A program made the position numbers and the translations under genes. A stretch of 64,000 nt of DNA from Neolewinella aurantiaca. GTDB taxonomy: Bacteria; Bacteroidota; Bacteroidia; Chitinophagales; Saprospiraceae. The number at the start of each line of letters is the position of its first letter. Position 1 is the first letter of the stretch. The notes beneath the pieces are model-generated. The model was not told where the DNA came from. It saw only the letters and a program-made list of their open reading frames with translations, and made no database searches. The stretch is from assembly GCF_008014675.1 (NCBI RefSeq), contig NZ_VOXD01000012.1, positions 87,745 through 151,744 on the forward strand, written 5' to 3'. Below, one piece after another: positions 27,290-37,831 of the stretch.

Positions 27290-27362
27290 AGCGGATTACA
27301 AGATTCGAACCTGCGACCTCAACCTTGGCAAGGTTGCGCTCTACCAACTGAGCTAAATCCGC
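27290..27362 (-). tRNA. tRNA-Gly (anticodon GCC)
   Basis: A 73-nt cloverleaf. The acceptor is GCGGATT/AATCCGC, the D arm AGCTCAGTTGGTAGAGC, and the anticodon stem CAACC/GGTTG with loop TTGCCAA (GCC at 34-36). The T arm is GCAGG TTCGAAT CTTGT. The discriminator is T and CCA is not encoded. Reads GGC and GGU codons. No integrase or attachment duplication is visible beside it. Confidence 0.97.
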
Positions 27363-27805
27363 GTCTGCTGGCTGCTCAGCCATGTGCTTTATCTCTAAAG
27401 CGATGCAAATATACAGCCATCCACCTCACCCTTGCAAGTAAAAAAGAGCTTTAAAAAGAAAAAAAACAGCCCGAAATCTCCAATATTTTGATTTTCAACG
27501 ACTTGGAGGAAAAACTTTTTTTAGCTCTTTTTCACTTTTTTCTTCCGGCCCGCCAAAAAGCCTTCAAAACAGCGAAAACTGAGATCGCCCCCGATGTTTT
27601 TAACCGGATGACTTTTGCCTTACGTTGGAGTTTGCCCCTTTACGGCCCGGAGAGCCCCCCGGAGGACCAGGCAAGGCTGAAACCCGTGCCCGCACCTGCG
27701 CACCGTCGCCCCCCCTTCCCCCCCCGAAGTATTCAATATGTTTTGGGTGCAAACAGAACAATTGCCACCCATCGGCACTTTTTCAGGTACTAAAAGTCAG
27801 CTCAT
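27363..27805. other. Gene-free region between tRNA-Gly and glpD
   Basis: The left 180 bases are AT-rich with A and T runs and hold the tRNA promoter. The right part is GC-rich and serves as leader of glpD, with a possible -7 box ACTTTTG near 27611-27617. It also holds a GCACCTGCG core at 27692-27700 whose CGCC half lies 6 nt away instead of 4. No reading frame here looks real. Confidence 0.5.
27406..27437 (-). promoter_or_regulatory. Promoter of tRNA-Gly
   Basis: -7 box TATATTTG (27406-27413) with a TTG about 21 nt upstream (27435-27437), matching the Bacteroidota -33/-7 arrangement. Transcription would start some 40 nt before the mature tRNA. Confidence 0.65.
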
Positions 27806-29488
27806 ATGAAAGCCAGCCCTCAGCGCGCAGCCAAATTCAATAAACTAAGTTCTCATCAATTCGACCTCGTCGTTATAGGAGGTGGTATTACCGGCGCCGG
27901 AGTTGCCCTCGACGCGGCAAGCCGGGGACTAGATGTTCTCCTGCTTGAACGCAACGACTTTGCCTCGGGCACCAGTTCTAAATCAACCAAGCTCATCCAC
28001 GGTGGCCTGCGCTACCTGAAGAACCTCGAAATTGGTCTCGTACGGGAAGTTGGCAAAGAGCGTGCAGTCGTACACGAAATTGCTCCTCACCTGGTTCGTC
28101 CGGAGAAGATGCTGCTGCCCTTGGTGGAGGGAGGCTCCCTTGGCCGGCTCACAACAAGTATGGCGTTATGGGTCTACGACTTCCTGGCCGATGTAGAGGG
28201 AGACGACAAGCGCGTAATGCTGAGCAAAGAAGAAACGATCGCGCACGAGCCACTTGTCCGCAAAGACATCCTCACCGGTGGTGGCTTTTACGCAGAATAC
28301 CGCACCGACGATGCCCGCCTGACCATCGAGAACATCAAAACGGCCGAGCGCCACGGCGCCACCGCTCTCAACTATACCGAAGCAACCGATTTTGTGTACA
28401 ACGACGACGGGATCATCACCGCTGTGGTTTGCCATGATCGCTTCATGGACGAAACATATACCGTTAAGACCAAGCACGTCATAAGCAGCACCGGCCCCTG
28501 GGTGGACGAGCTCCGCGAAGTGGACCACAGCATGACTGAGCGCCACGTCTTCCTTTCTAAAGGCGTTCACATCGTAGTGGCCCGCGAGCGGCTTCCGCTG
28601 AAGCACGCCGTTTACTTTGATGTGGAAGACGGACGAATGTTTTTTGCAATTCCCCGCCTGCGCTGCACCTACATCGGAACCACAGACACCCCTTACAAAG
28701 GTGATACGAACGCTATCCCGACCTACATCGAAGACGTGGAGTACCTCCTGAAAGGAACCAACGCTATCTTCCCTGGGGTCGACCTTAAAATCGAAGACGT
28801 GGAATCCAGTTGGGCCGGTGTCCGGCCCCTCATCTTTGAAGAAGGGAAAGATGCAAGTGAGATGAGCCGGAAAGACGAAATTTTCGAATCAAAATCCGGT
28901 CTCCTCTCCATCGCTGGCGGAAAACTGACGGGCTACCGCAAAATGGCCGAGCGCGTGGTAGACCGCCTCGGTAAGCAAATGCAGAGCTACGGCGGAAAGC
29001 TCAAGAAGACCCACACCGAAGAAATTGACCTCACCGGAGGCCCGTTCAGCGACTTCGAAGCAGTACTCGCCTACGAAAAAGAAATTGCTGCACAACTGGA
29101 AGACGCCAGCCTTGCCCCCGACCGGGCGGCTTATCTGGTGAGTAACTATGGCAAACAAAGCCCGGAGATCATCCGGGCGGCAACGAAACGTACCGAGGGT
29201 ACCGATGTCGCCCGCCTGGCCTGTGCCGAAGCCGCATGGTGCATCGAGAACGAGCTGACCCTCTACCCCATCGACTGGGTTGAACGACGCAGTGGCCGGC
29301 TCTACTTCGATATGCCAAGCATACAACCCGTGCTCGAAGAAGTACTCGCGGTATTTTCCGAAGCTTACCTGTATACAGAAGCGGACCTGCAGGCTGAGCG
29401 CGATAAAATCACCGCTGCCATCAAATGGGTATCGGAATTTGAGGCCGCTCCCGAAGGGACGGTGGTGCCGGGGCAACAGACTACCTGA
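27806..29488 (+). CDS. glpD: Aerobic glycerol-3-phosphate dehydrogenase
   Basis: This 560-residue FAD enzyme oxidises sn-glycerol-3-phosphate to dihydroxyacetone phosphate and feeds electrons to the quinone pool at the inner membrane. The FAD fold is LVVIGGGITGAGVALDAASR (about residues 17-36), followed by the family block TSSKSTKLIHGGLRYLKN. The substrate-side pieces RLRCTYIGTTDTPY and SIAGGKLTGYRKMAERVVDR are present, as is the C-terminal DAO_C region. No glpK or glpF is nearby. Its 3' end overlaps the converging GDYXXLXY gene by 8 nt. Confidence 0.96.
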   Translation: MKASPQRAAKFNKLSSHQFDLVVIGGGITGAGVALDAASRGLDVLLLERNDFASGTSSKSTKLIHGGLRYLKNLEIGLVREVGKERAVVHEIAPHLVRPEKMLLPLVEGGSLGRLTTSMALWVYDFLADVEGDDKRVMLSKEETIAHEPLVRKDILTGGGFYAEYRTDDARLTIENIKTAERHGATALNYTEATDFVYNDDGIITAVVCHDRFMDETYTVKTKHVISSTGPWVDELREVDHSMTERHVFLSKGVHIVVARERLPLKHAVYFDVEDGRMFFAIPRLRCTYIGTTDTPYKGDTNAIPTYIEDVEYLLKGTNAIFPGVDLKIEDVESSWAGVRPLIFEEGKDASEMSRKDEIFESKSGLLSIAGGKLTGYRKMAERVVDRLGKQMQSYGGKLKKTHTEEIDLTGGPFSDFEAVLAYEKEIAAQLEDASLAPDRAAYLVSNYGKQSPEIIRAATKRTEGTDVARLACAEAAWCIENELTLYPIDWVERRSGRLYFDMPSIQPVLEEVLAVFSEAYLYTEADLQAERDKITAAIKWVSEFEAAPEGTVVPGQQTT

Positions 29489-29966
29489 GCAATTGAAAGT
29501 CCTCGTCGTACAGTCCTTCGAGTAAGCTATTGCCTTTGCCATCCACGCGCAGGCCTCCATACTTCGCGTTTTCGTAGCGTTCTGCGTGCCCTTCCTGAAA
29601 GAAATAAGACTCCGCACCGATATTAATTCGCCAGCGCGAGGCGGTATAGTTCACCGGGTATTCTCCTTCAGCCAGGGGTGTCAGTCCGCTTTGGAGCCGC
29701 TGTCTTTGAGCGACATTGTTTTCGCCTTTAGTGACGATGAGGAAGCCTGTTTTGGGTAATGAGTCGCTCGGCCAGCTTGCGGCAATGGCGTACCTAAGGG
29801 TCATGTAATCACCCTGGATGAGAGAGCGCGGATCAACGGGAGCGAGTTCAAAAAGCAAAAGATCTCCTTCGGAGATAAGGATTTCCTTCTCCCGCACAGT
29901 CCACGCGAACCATGCCAAAAGCACTATCAGATTAGCGGCCACCAGGGCCCGGTGCAGTGGTTTCAT
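29481..29966 (-). CDS. GDYXXLXY domain protein
   Basis: This 161-residue protein has one N-terminal membrane segment (ALVAANLIVLLAWFAW), and the rest is extracytoplasmic. It carries the defining motif GDYMTLRY after PRSLIQ, in an EGDLLLFELAPVDPRS context, and a second conserved patch VNYTASRWRINIGAESYFF. The function of the family is unknown. ATG 29966 (MKPLHRALV) lies 35 nt inside the upstream DUF4401 gene. Together with DUF2157 and DUF4401 it forms a conserved three-gene unit, so the products probably act as one membrane complex. Confidence 0.85.
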   Translation of the reverse strand: MKPLHRALVAANLIVLLAWFAWTVREKEILISEGDLLLFELAPVDPRSLIQGDYMTLRYAIAASWPSDSLPKTGFLIVTKGENNVAQRQRLQSGLTPLAEGEYPVNYTASRWRINIGAESYFFQEGHAERYENAKYGGLRVDGKGNSLLEGLYDEDFQLLR

Positions 29967-31083
29967 GCGAAGATATCTTTTTGCGGAGCAACGCCCAGGC
30001 TGCCAGAAACAGGCCACCGGAAGTACTCAGGATGATGGATTTGGTGAGCAGGCTGAGGTTCATATCGTAGTAATAGCGGCTGATGAAATAAATCAGCGCA
30101 ATTACAGCCAGAGCAGTACCGGTTCGGTAACCGGCTTTCCAGGCAAGGAGGAGGCACAATAAAGTGGCGCTCAACGCAGGTGCAAAAATGGTTGGAATGA
30201 GCAACGCGAGCAAACCCGCCAGGTACAGCCTCTGCAGGGGGCTGAGCACCGGCCCCGTAGCCTTTGCGGTTGCGGGCATTTCGGTGCCTACCCTACCCTG
30301 ACTATGGTTGAAGCGTTTCAGCAGGTCATACACCAACCAGAACAGAAGCGGGACCAGGGCAACCGAGGCGTACCAGTTGGGAAGCCGGGGCAAGTCCATC
30401 CAGAAACGAAAATCACTCAGGTAGCCTGCTCCGATGAGCAGGGCCAGGATGAGCCCCGTCCGGACCCCGTCGTAACGACGGGCCAGCAAGCCGGACGACT
30501 TGAGCAGCAATGCCTCGGACTGAACCCAGAGGGTCAGTGCGATCGCAAAGAAGCCTACGTAGAGGTGAGCCCCGAAACGACCATAGTCATCGTGAGCGAG
30601 GAAGAGCATACAGCCTCCCATCGTGACGGTAGCGAGAAAAGTTATGATCTTGTTTTCGGTTATCACCAGAATCAATACTGCAAGCGCGAGCGCTGCAAGT
30701 GCCATTCCGGTTTCGGTATTTGTCACGTCGGACATTCCCGCCAGAAACAAGGGAAATCCGCACACCATCAACGCTACGCCAAAAGCTTCTCCCAGAATCC
30801 CCAACAGATCCCTCCGGCAAAAAACGCAGCCGGCACCAAGCATTATGGTTCCCATTACCGCGAAAGCCAACGTAGAATTCAGGCCAATGAGAAAAGTAAA
30901 CCCGATAAAAAAGCCCGTGGCGATGAAAGCACTGACGATCGAAAGCACCTTCATTCCCAGCGTTCCTTCGTGTTCCTGATCATCGTGAAATTCGTGCAGG
31001 AGGGCCGGCTGATCGATTTGCAGAGGGCGGCCGAGCTCACGCTCGAGCTGGTCGAGTTCCTCCAGTAATTTTTTCTCAGTCAT
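29932..31083 (-). CDS. DUF4401 multi-span membrane protein
   Basis: This 383-residue protein has a cytosolic N terminus of about 45 charged residues (EELDQLERELGRPLQIDQPA) and about ten hydrophobic segments. It is typical of DUF4401, whose members are found beside DUF2157 and GDYXXLXY proteins. No catalytic or transport motif can be recognised. ATG 31083 overlaps the end of the DUF2157 gene by 8 nt, so translation is coupled. A near copy of the dispersed motif (5-nt spacer) falls within it at 30166-30183, coding FAPALSAT. Confidence 0.82.
   Translation of the reverse strand: MTEKKLLEELDQLERELGRPLQIDQPALLHEFHDDQEHEGTLGMKVLSIVSAFIATGFFIGFTFLIGLNSTLAFAVMGTIMLGAGCVFCRRDLLGILGEAFGVALMVCGFPLFLAGMSDVTNTETGMALAALALAVLILVITENKIITFLATVTMGGCMLFLAHDDYGRFGAHLYVGFFAIALTLWVQSEALLLKSSGLLARRYDGVRTGLILALLIGAGYLSDFRFWMDLPRLPNWYASVALVPLLFWLVYDLLKRFNHSQGRVGTEMPATAKATGPVLSPLQRLYLAGLLALLIPTIFAPALSATLLCLLLAWKAGYRTGTALAVIALIYFISRYYYDMNLSLLTKSIILSTSGGLFLAAWALLRKKISSHETTAPGPGGR
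30166..30183 (-). repeat. Near copy of the GCACCTGCG-N4-CGCC motif (N5 spacer)
   Basis: GCACCTGCG then TTGAG then CGCC, in the sense strand of the DUF4401 gene. Confidence 0.5.
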
Positions 31084-32032
31084 GACGCCATACTTTTCGG
31101 AGGTTATTGAGAACGATGAGGCTTCCTGTGGTAGCACCTACAACCCAGATTGCAGCAAAGAGGAAAGCCGCCGTACTGAAACCGGCCCGGATGATGATTG
31201 ACGCCACGATGGCGATGCAGGCCAGTGCGAGTAGCGTCAGATGATAAAGGTTTTTGTAGCGTTTTGCGGCCCAGGCAACCGCAGCGAACAAGGCGAGTAC
31301 CGGAACCAGATAGAAAACCTGCGCTGGCTTGTCGTCGAGGTCGAGAACAGCCGAGCAGCAACATACCGTACCGGCCGCTACCGCTGCCAGAGCTGTAGTC
31401 TTTTTAAACCAGTCGGGATAATCGACGCCGGACATCCGTGCATCCGCAAGGACAAAGCCCGCCACGGCGACCGAATTAACGATGAAGAGCAAAAACATCA
31501 GCATCGTGTAGCTCCAGCCGGAGGCGACCTGCTCGCTGTAGAGCACAATGGTAGTGTTGACCAGCGTCAGGAAAAGCACCCACAGTGGGGCAAAGTTGAT
31601 GGCCAGGACCCAGACCAGGATAAAAATGCACCACGCCAAAAACAGATCATACGCGTTAGCTCCGGTTTGGTAAATCTGACCAAACACCCCGAAGAGAGGA
31701 CCGACCAGAAAGGCCGCTGCGGTAAGTAGCAGTTTCCGGATCAACTCCGTAAAGGAAGGAATCAGCGACAATACACAAGGAATAATAACCGCCCCGGCGG
31801 CAATACCCAGCTGGCCGAACTTCGGGATTTCCGACCAGTTGTAGGCAAAAAAGAACAGGATGCCGCAGGCCAGGAACCCTATCCCGATAGCGGGCAGCAA
31901 TAACCTTAACAGCCAGAACCAACGCCCGGCATCGGCGTAGACATGTGTATCCAGGGCCTCGTCGAGTTCTTCGGGCTTCAAATCAGAATGCCGGGCAAGG
32001 AGCTTGATCGATAAACGGGTTATTTTTGTCAT
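31076..32032 (-). CDS. DUF2157 multi-span membrane protein
   Basis: This 318-residue protein has an amphipathic cytosolic N terminus (SIKLLARHSDLKPEELDEAL) and about nine membrane segments, including the recognisable DUF2157 core LACGILFFFAYNWSEIPKFG and PLFGVFGQIYQTGANAYDLF. Function unknown. First gene of the DUF2157-DUF4401-GDYXXLXY unit. ATG 32032 was preferred over an upstream in-frame start at 32161, because DUF2157 proteins begin near this point and the added 43 residues look non-coding. Confidence 0.83.
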   Translation of the reverse strand: MTKITRLSIKLLARHSDLKPEELDEALDTHVYADAGRWFWLLRLLLPAIGIGFLACGILFFFAYNWSEIPKFGQLGIAAGAVIIPCVLSLIPSFTELIRKLLLTAAAFLVGPLFGVFGQIYQTGANAYDLFLAWCIFILVWVLAINFAPLWVLFLTLVNTTIVLYSEQVASGWSYTMLMFLLFIVNSVAVAGFVLADARMSGVDYPDWFKKTTALAAVAAGTVCCCSAVLDLDDKPAQVFYLVPVLALFAAVAWAAKRYKNLYHLTLLALACIAIVASIIIRAGFSTAAFLFAAIWVVGATTGSLIVLNNLRKVWRHD

Positions 32033-32240
32033 GACACAAGGGGTAACAGGAGTATACGGCAGTCTTCGTGACTCCCTTTCTCCGGGAAAGAGACAAGCCT
32101 TCAGCGACAAGTTAAGCCGGATATTGTACGAACCCCGCTGAAGGGCAGGTAATATCGACAAAGACCGTTCTGAGGACGATCAACGAAGTATTCTGCTGAC
32201 ACTCAGCGGTACGGAGACGCCCTCCTTCATCCTTTTCATT

Positions 32241-32257
32241 GCACCTGCGGCCCCGCC
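32241..32257 (+). repeat. GCACCTGCG-N4-CGCC motif copy 7
   Basis: Exact copy with spacer GCCC, intergenic, about 50 nt before the MCE gene's -7 box. Confidence 0.8.
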
Positions 32258-32305
32258 AGATCAAATTGATCAAACCATCCCGCCCTACAGCACGTTACAG
32301 CACCG

Positions 32306-32313
32306 TACTTTTG
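32306..32313 (+). promoter_or_regulatory. -7 box of MCE gene
   Basis: TACTTTTGCG, the same sequence as the box of the foldase operon. The start would fall near 32319, just before the leader hairpin. Confidence 0.5.
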
Positions 32314-32323
32314 CGATTCCTGC

Positions 32324-32412
32324 TATAGTTGCCTCGGCCACCCCAGGTGATTTCTGGCGGCTGCTTTTATCATCTGGCCAAAATTTCACCTTTGATGACC
32401 GAGGCAACTATA
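32324..32412 (+). promoter_or_regulatory. Structured 5' leader of MCE gene
   Basis: A perfect 14-bp outer helix (TATAGTTGCCTCGG at 32324-32337 with CCGAGGCAACTATA at 32399-32412) encloses a second helix. The inner helix is AGGTGATTTCTGGC against GCCAAAATTTCACCT, including G-U and mismatches. The whole is an 89-nt two-tier hairpin placed between promoter and start codon. It could be a regulatory leader, or a small inverted-repeat element that inserted there. Confidence 0.55.
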
Positions 32413-32478
32413 TACCAAAAAAACAGAGGGAAGGATGCCAAAACGATTCATCCCACTTAATCAGCTACCCCAAGAAAT

Positions 32479-33543
32479 ATGCGTTACGAAGTAAAAATTG
32501 GTCTCCTTGCGATTGTCGCTATTGCAGTCGCCTTCTGGGGTTACAAGTATATTCAGGGAAGTAATATACTTTCCAATTCCAACTACTACCATGCTATCTA
32601 CGACGACGTTGGTGGTCTCACCGTCGGCACTCCCGTGACCATCAGCGGGGTAACCGTGGGTTCGGTCAACGAAATCATACTCGACCAGGTAAAACGGAAG
32701 GTTAAGGTAACCTTCGATATTCAGGGAGGCATCAACATTCCCAAAGAAACCGATGCGTACATCGCCACCGTGAGCCTGCTGGGCGAAAAAGCAGTCGTCC
32801 TGGAGTACTCAACCCCTTGTTTCGGTGGCAAGGATTGCGCTCCGGAGGGAAGCGAACTCAATGGCTACACCAAAGGAATCCTTGCTTCCTTCACCGGAGG
32901 AGGAGGCAAAGGTGAGGAAAGCCCGTTAGACGGGATGAAAGACCAACTGGGTGCTACGCTCGACAGCCTCGAGTACAAATTCTTCAGCCCCGAAAGCGAC
33001 AACCCCATTGCACGTTCTACCAACGACCTTGCCGTAACGATGGAGAACCTCAAGGCCAGCACCGCCCGGCTGCAACGCATCATGGATCAAAACGCCGGCG
33101 AGATCAACACCACTTTCGATAACCTTGCCGGGCTGACCAATACACTAGCCACTAAACAAGAGAGTATTGCCGGACTGATCGACAATGCAGAGAATTTCAC
33201 CGGAGACCTCAGCAAACTGGACCTCGACAAGACAATGGTTGAAGTTAATCAGGCTATCGCCAGCCTGAAAACCACCCTCAACGAAGCCGATAAAGCAATG
33301 GGTGGCGTCAATTCGGTTATGAACAAAGTAAACTCAGGTCAAGGCACACTGGGGAAATTGCTGACCGACGACAAAATCTACGATCGCCTCAACAGCGCAA
33401 CCATGGCGGCCGACACCCTCTTTTCCGATTTCCAGGAAAAACCGTACCGCTACATTCCATTCAAAAGCCGTAAACGCGTACTGAAACACGATCGCAAGGA
33501 TGCAGCTTTGGAGGAAGAACAAAACGAGGGCAACAACAAATAA
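32479..33543 (+). CDS. MCE/MlaD family lipid-transport protein
   Basis: This 354-residue protein has one N-terminal membrane helix (IGLLAIVAIAVAFWGYKYI). An MCE domain follows at about 35-115 (YDDVGGLTVGTPVTISGVTV, then IATVSLLGEKAVVLEYS), then a long helical, probably coiled-coil region to about residue 310. MCE proteins form periplasmic hexameric rings that carry lipids between membranes, usually with an ABC transporter. No permease or ATPase gene for it is present here. The nnrD gene follows after only 5 nt, so the two are co-transcribed. Confidence 0.9.
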   Translation: MRYEVKIGLLAIVAIAVAFWGYKYIQGSNILSNSNYYHAIYDDVGGLTVGTPVTISGVTVGSVNEIILDQVKRKVKVTFDIQGGINIPKETDAYIATVSLLGEKAVVLEYSTPCFGGKDCAPEGSELNGYTKGILASFTGGGGKGEESPLDGMKDQLGATLDSLEYKFFSPESDNPIARSTNDLAVTMENLKASTARLQRIMDQNAGEINTTFDNLAGLTNTLATKQESIAGLIDNAENFTGDLSKLDLDKTMVEVNQAIASLKTTLNEADKAMGGVNSVMNKVNSGQGTLGKLLTDDKIYDRLNSATMAADTLFSDFQEKPYRYIPFKSRKRVLKHDRKDAALEEEQNEGNNK

Positions 33544-33548
33544 ACCCT

Positions 33549-35057
33549 ATGCAAATCCTGAGCGCCGAACAGCACCGGGCCCTCGACCAGGCGACGATAC
33601 AAAATGAAGGTATCTCCAGCCTCGAGCTGATGGAACGGGCTGCGACCGCCTTCGCTCAGGCACTGATGAACAAGCTTGGTTCCGTTGAAGCTCCGGTTAC
33701 CATTGTTTGCGGCACCGGTAACAACGGCGGAGATGGTCTCGTCGCGGCGCGAATTCTACACCAAAAAGGCTATTCCGTAAAGGCGTACCTCGCCCCGATG
33801 GGCAACCCAACTGCGGACAACGTAGCCAACCACAAACGCGCCGAAGAAGCGGGCGTTCCGGTTCACGAAATCAAGAAAGAAGATCCCCTCTTCGGCGTTC
33901 CGCCGGATGCTGTTGTCATCGATGCCCTTTTCGGCACCGGGCTCAGTCGCCCGGTTACGGGATACCTGGCTCAGATCATCGAGCATCTCAACAGCATGGC
34001 AAACACCCGCTATGCGCTCGACCTTCCAAGCGGACTATTTGCCGATGCGCCCGCGGCAGGAGTTGTTTTCTGCGCAGACCACACCTTCACCCTTGGCTAC
34101 CCCAAACTTGCGCTTTTCTCGCAGAACAATACGAACTGCGTTGGTTCGTGGGAGATCGTCTCTTTTGACCTGGCGAACGATTTCGCAGAGCAGGAACCGG
34201 GCAATGACCGAATTCTGAACACCAGCCCGGATATGAAATCGCTGCTGCGGACACGCCGGCCCAACGACCATAAAGGCACGTTCGGACACGCCCTCATGAT
34301 CGCGGGCAGCTACGGCAAAATGGGAGCCGCCATCATTGCAGGACGTGGCGTTCTGCAAGCGGGAGCGGGCCTGCTGACCTACCACACCGCACGCTGTGGC
34401 TACGAAATCCTTCAGATATCATTGCCTGAGGCAATGGTCATTACCGATGAACACGAAGAACACATCCGTAAAATCGGTGACCTCTCAGCGTACAAGACCA
34501 TAGGCATTGGCCCGGGAATTGGTCAGGCGGCCACCACCGCAACTGCGCTAAGCGACGTACTGCGGCGCTTCGACCAACCGATGGTGATCGATGCCGACGC
34601 ACTGAATATTCTCAGTAACAACAGTCAGTGGCTGGAACTCATTCCTGCGGGAAGCATCCTTACGCCTCACCCGAAAGAATTCGAACGGCTCTTCGGAGAG
34701 AGCACCGATGATTTCCAGCGTTGGGAAACCCAACGCGAAGCAGCCCGAATCCTCAATGCGGTTGTGCTGCTGAAGACCGGTTACACCAGCATCGCAACTC
34801 CGGATGGTAAACTCTACTTCAACCATACCGGCAACCCGGGGATGGGAACCGGAGGCACAGGCGACGCCCTAACCGGAATACTAACCGGTCTACTTGCTCA
34901 GGGCTACCCTTCCGCCGATGCCGCACGCCTGGGCGTGTACCTGCACGGCCTTGCCGGAGACATCGCTGCGGAGCAGCTCGGTCAGGAGAGCCTCCTTGCA
35001 GAAGACCTGGTGAACATGCTCGGGCAGGCCTACCAGCGCCTCCGGGAGGTGGTATAG
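33549..35057 (+). CDS. nnrD: Bifunctional NAD(P)H-hydrate epimerase / ADP-dependent dehydratase
   Basis: This 502-residue cytosolic repair enzyme restores damaged NAD(P)H hydrates. The N-terminal epimerase domain (1-215) shows IVCGTGNNGGDGLVAARIL and VIDALFGTGLSRP. The C-terminal ribokinase-like dehydratase domain (225-500) shows KGTFGHALMIAGSYGKMGA, DADALN, LTPHPKEFERL and the nucleotide site NPGMGTGGTGDALTGIL. Length and order match the fused bacterial form. Pairing with the MCE gene upstream has no obvious functional reason. Confidence 0.96.
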   Translation: MQILSAEQHRALDQATIQNEGISSLELMERAATAFAQALMNKLGSVEAPVTIVCGTGNNGGDGLVAARILHQKGYSVKAYLAPMGNPTADNVANHKRAEEAGVPVHEIKKEDPLFGVPPDAVVIDALFGTGLSRPVTGYLAQIIEHLNSMANTRYALDLPSGLFADAPAAGVVFCADHTFTLGYPKLALFSQNNTNCVGSWEIVSFDLANDFAEQEPGNDRILNTSPDMKSLLRTRRPNDHKGTFGHALMIAGSYGKMGAAIIAGRGVLQAGAGLLTYHTARCGYEILQISLPEAMVITDEHEEHIRKIGDLSAYKTIGIGPGIGQAATTATALSDVLRRFDQPMVIDADALNILSNNSQWLELIPAGSILTPHPKEFERLFGESTDDFQRWETQREAARILNAVVLLKTGYTSIATPDGKLYFNHTGNPGMGTGGTGDALTGILTGLLAQGYPSADAARLGVYLHGLAGDIAAEQLGQESLLAEDLVNMLGQAYQRLREVV

Positions 35058-35088
35058 TTAAGGAAGCAGCACCCGCCGGAAAGATGAA

Positions 35089-37586
<2,498 letters not shown>

Positions 37587-37614
37587 GCATGAAAGTGATT
37601 GACCTGTTTTATGG

Positions 37615-37631
37615 GGCGCTGGCGCAGGTGC
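37615..37631 (-). repeat. GCACCTGCG-N4-CGCC motif copy 9
   Basis: Exact copy with spacer CCAG, 29 nt after the WYL regulator stop. It forms an inverted pair with copy 10, 63 nt away. Confidence 0.8.
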
Positions 37632-37694
37632 ACGGTCCGTTTTTCTGAGAGGCAAGCGCTCCTTCAACCTATCCCCTCCTCGGTCCACAGCTTT

Positions 37695-37711
37695 GCACCT
37701 GCGGCCCCGCC
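37695..37711 (+). repeat. GCACCTGCG-N4-CGCC motif copy 10
   Basis: Exact copy with spacer GCCC, facing copy 9. It is itself enclosed by a near-perfect inverted repeat, CTATCCCCTCC (37669-37679) and GGAGGGGGATAG (around 37727-37738). Confidence 0.8.
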
Positions 37712-37777
37712 AAAATATGCGTACCGGGAGGGGGATAGAAAAAGCGGACAGACCGGAAGGTCTCGTTAAGACAATGT

Positions 37778-37785
37778 TACCTTTG
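37778..37785 (+). promoter_or_regulatory. -7 box of Ig-like lipoprotein gene
   Basis: TACCTTTG, 46 nt before the ATG at 37832. No convincing -33 partner. Confidence 0.55.
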
Positions 37786-37831
37786 CCTTTCGAAGCCAAC
37801 GCTTCGTTTAATTCCGGTATCAATACCCTCA

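Larger units (their letters stand above)
32033..32478. other. Divergent intergenic region, DUF2157 / MCE gene
   Basis: A 446-base gap with no gene. It holds a copy of the dispersed 17-bp motif, the -7 box of the MCE gene and a long hairpin in that gene's leader. The left 200 bases show nothing else I can name. Confidence 0.6.

Noticed and set aside
27290..27362. tRNA-Gly as an integration site of a genomic island
   Set aside because: No integrase, no duplicated tRNA 3' end and no change in gene type or composition on either side.
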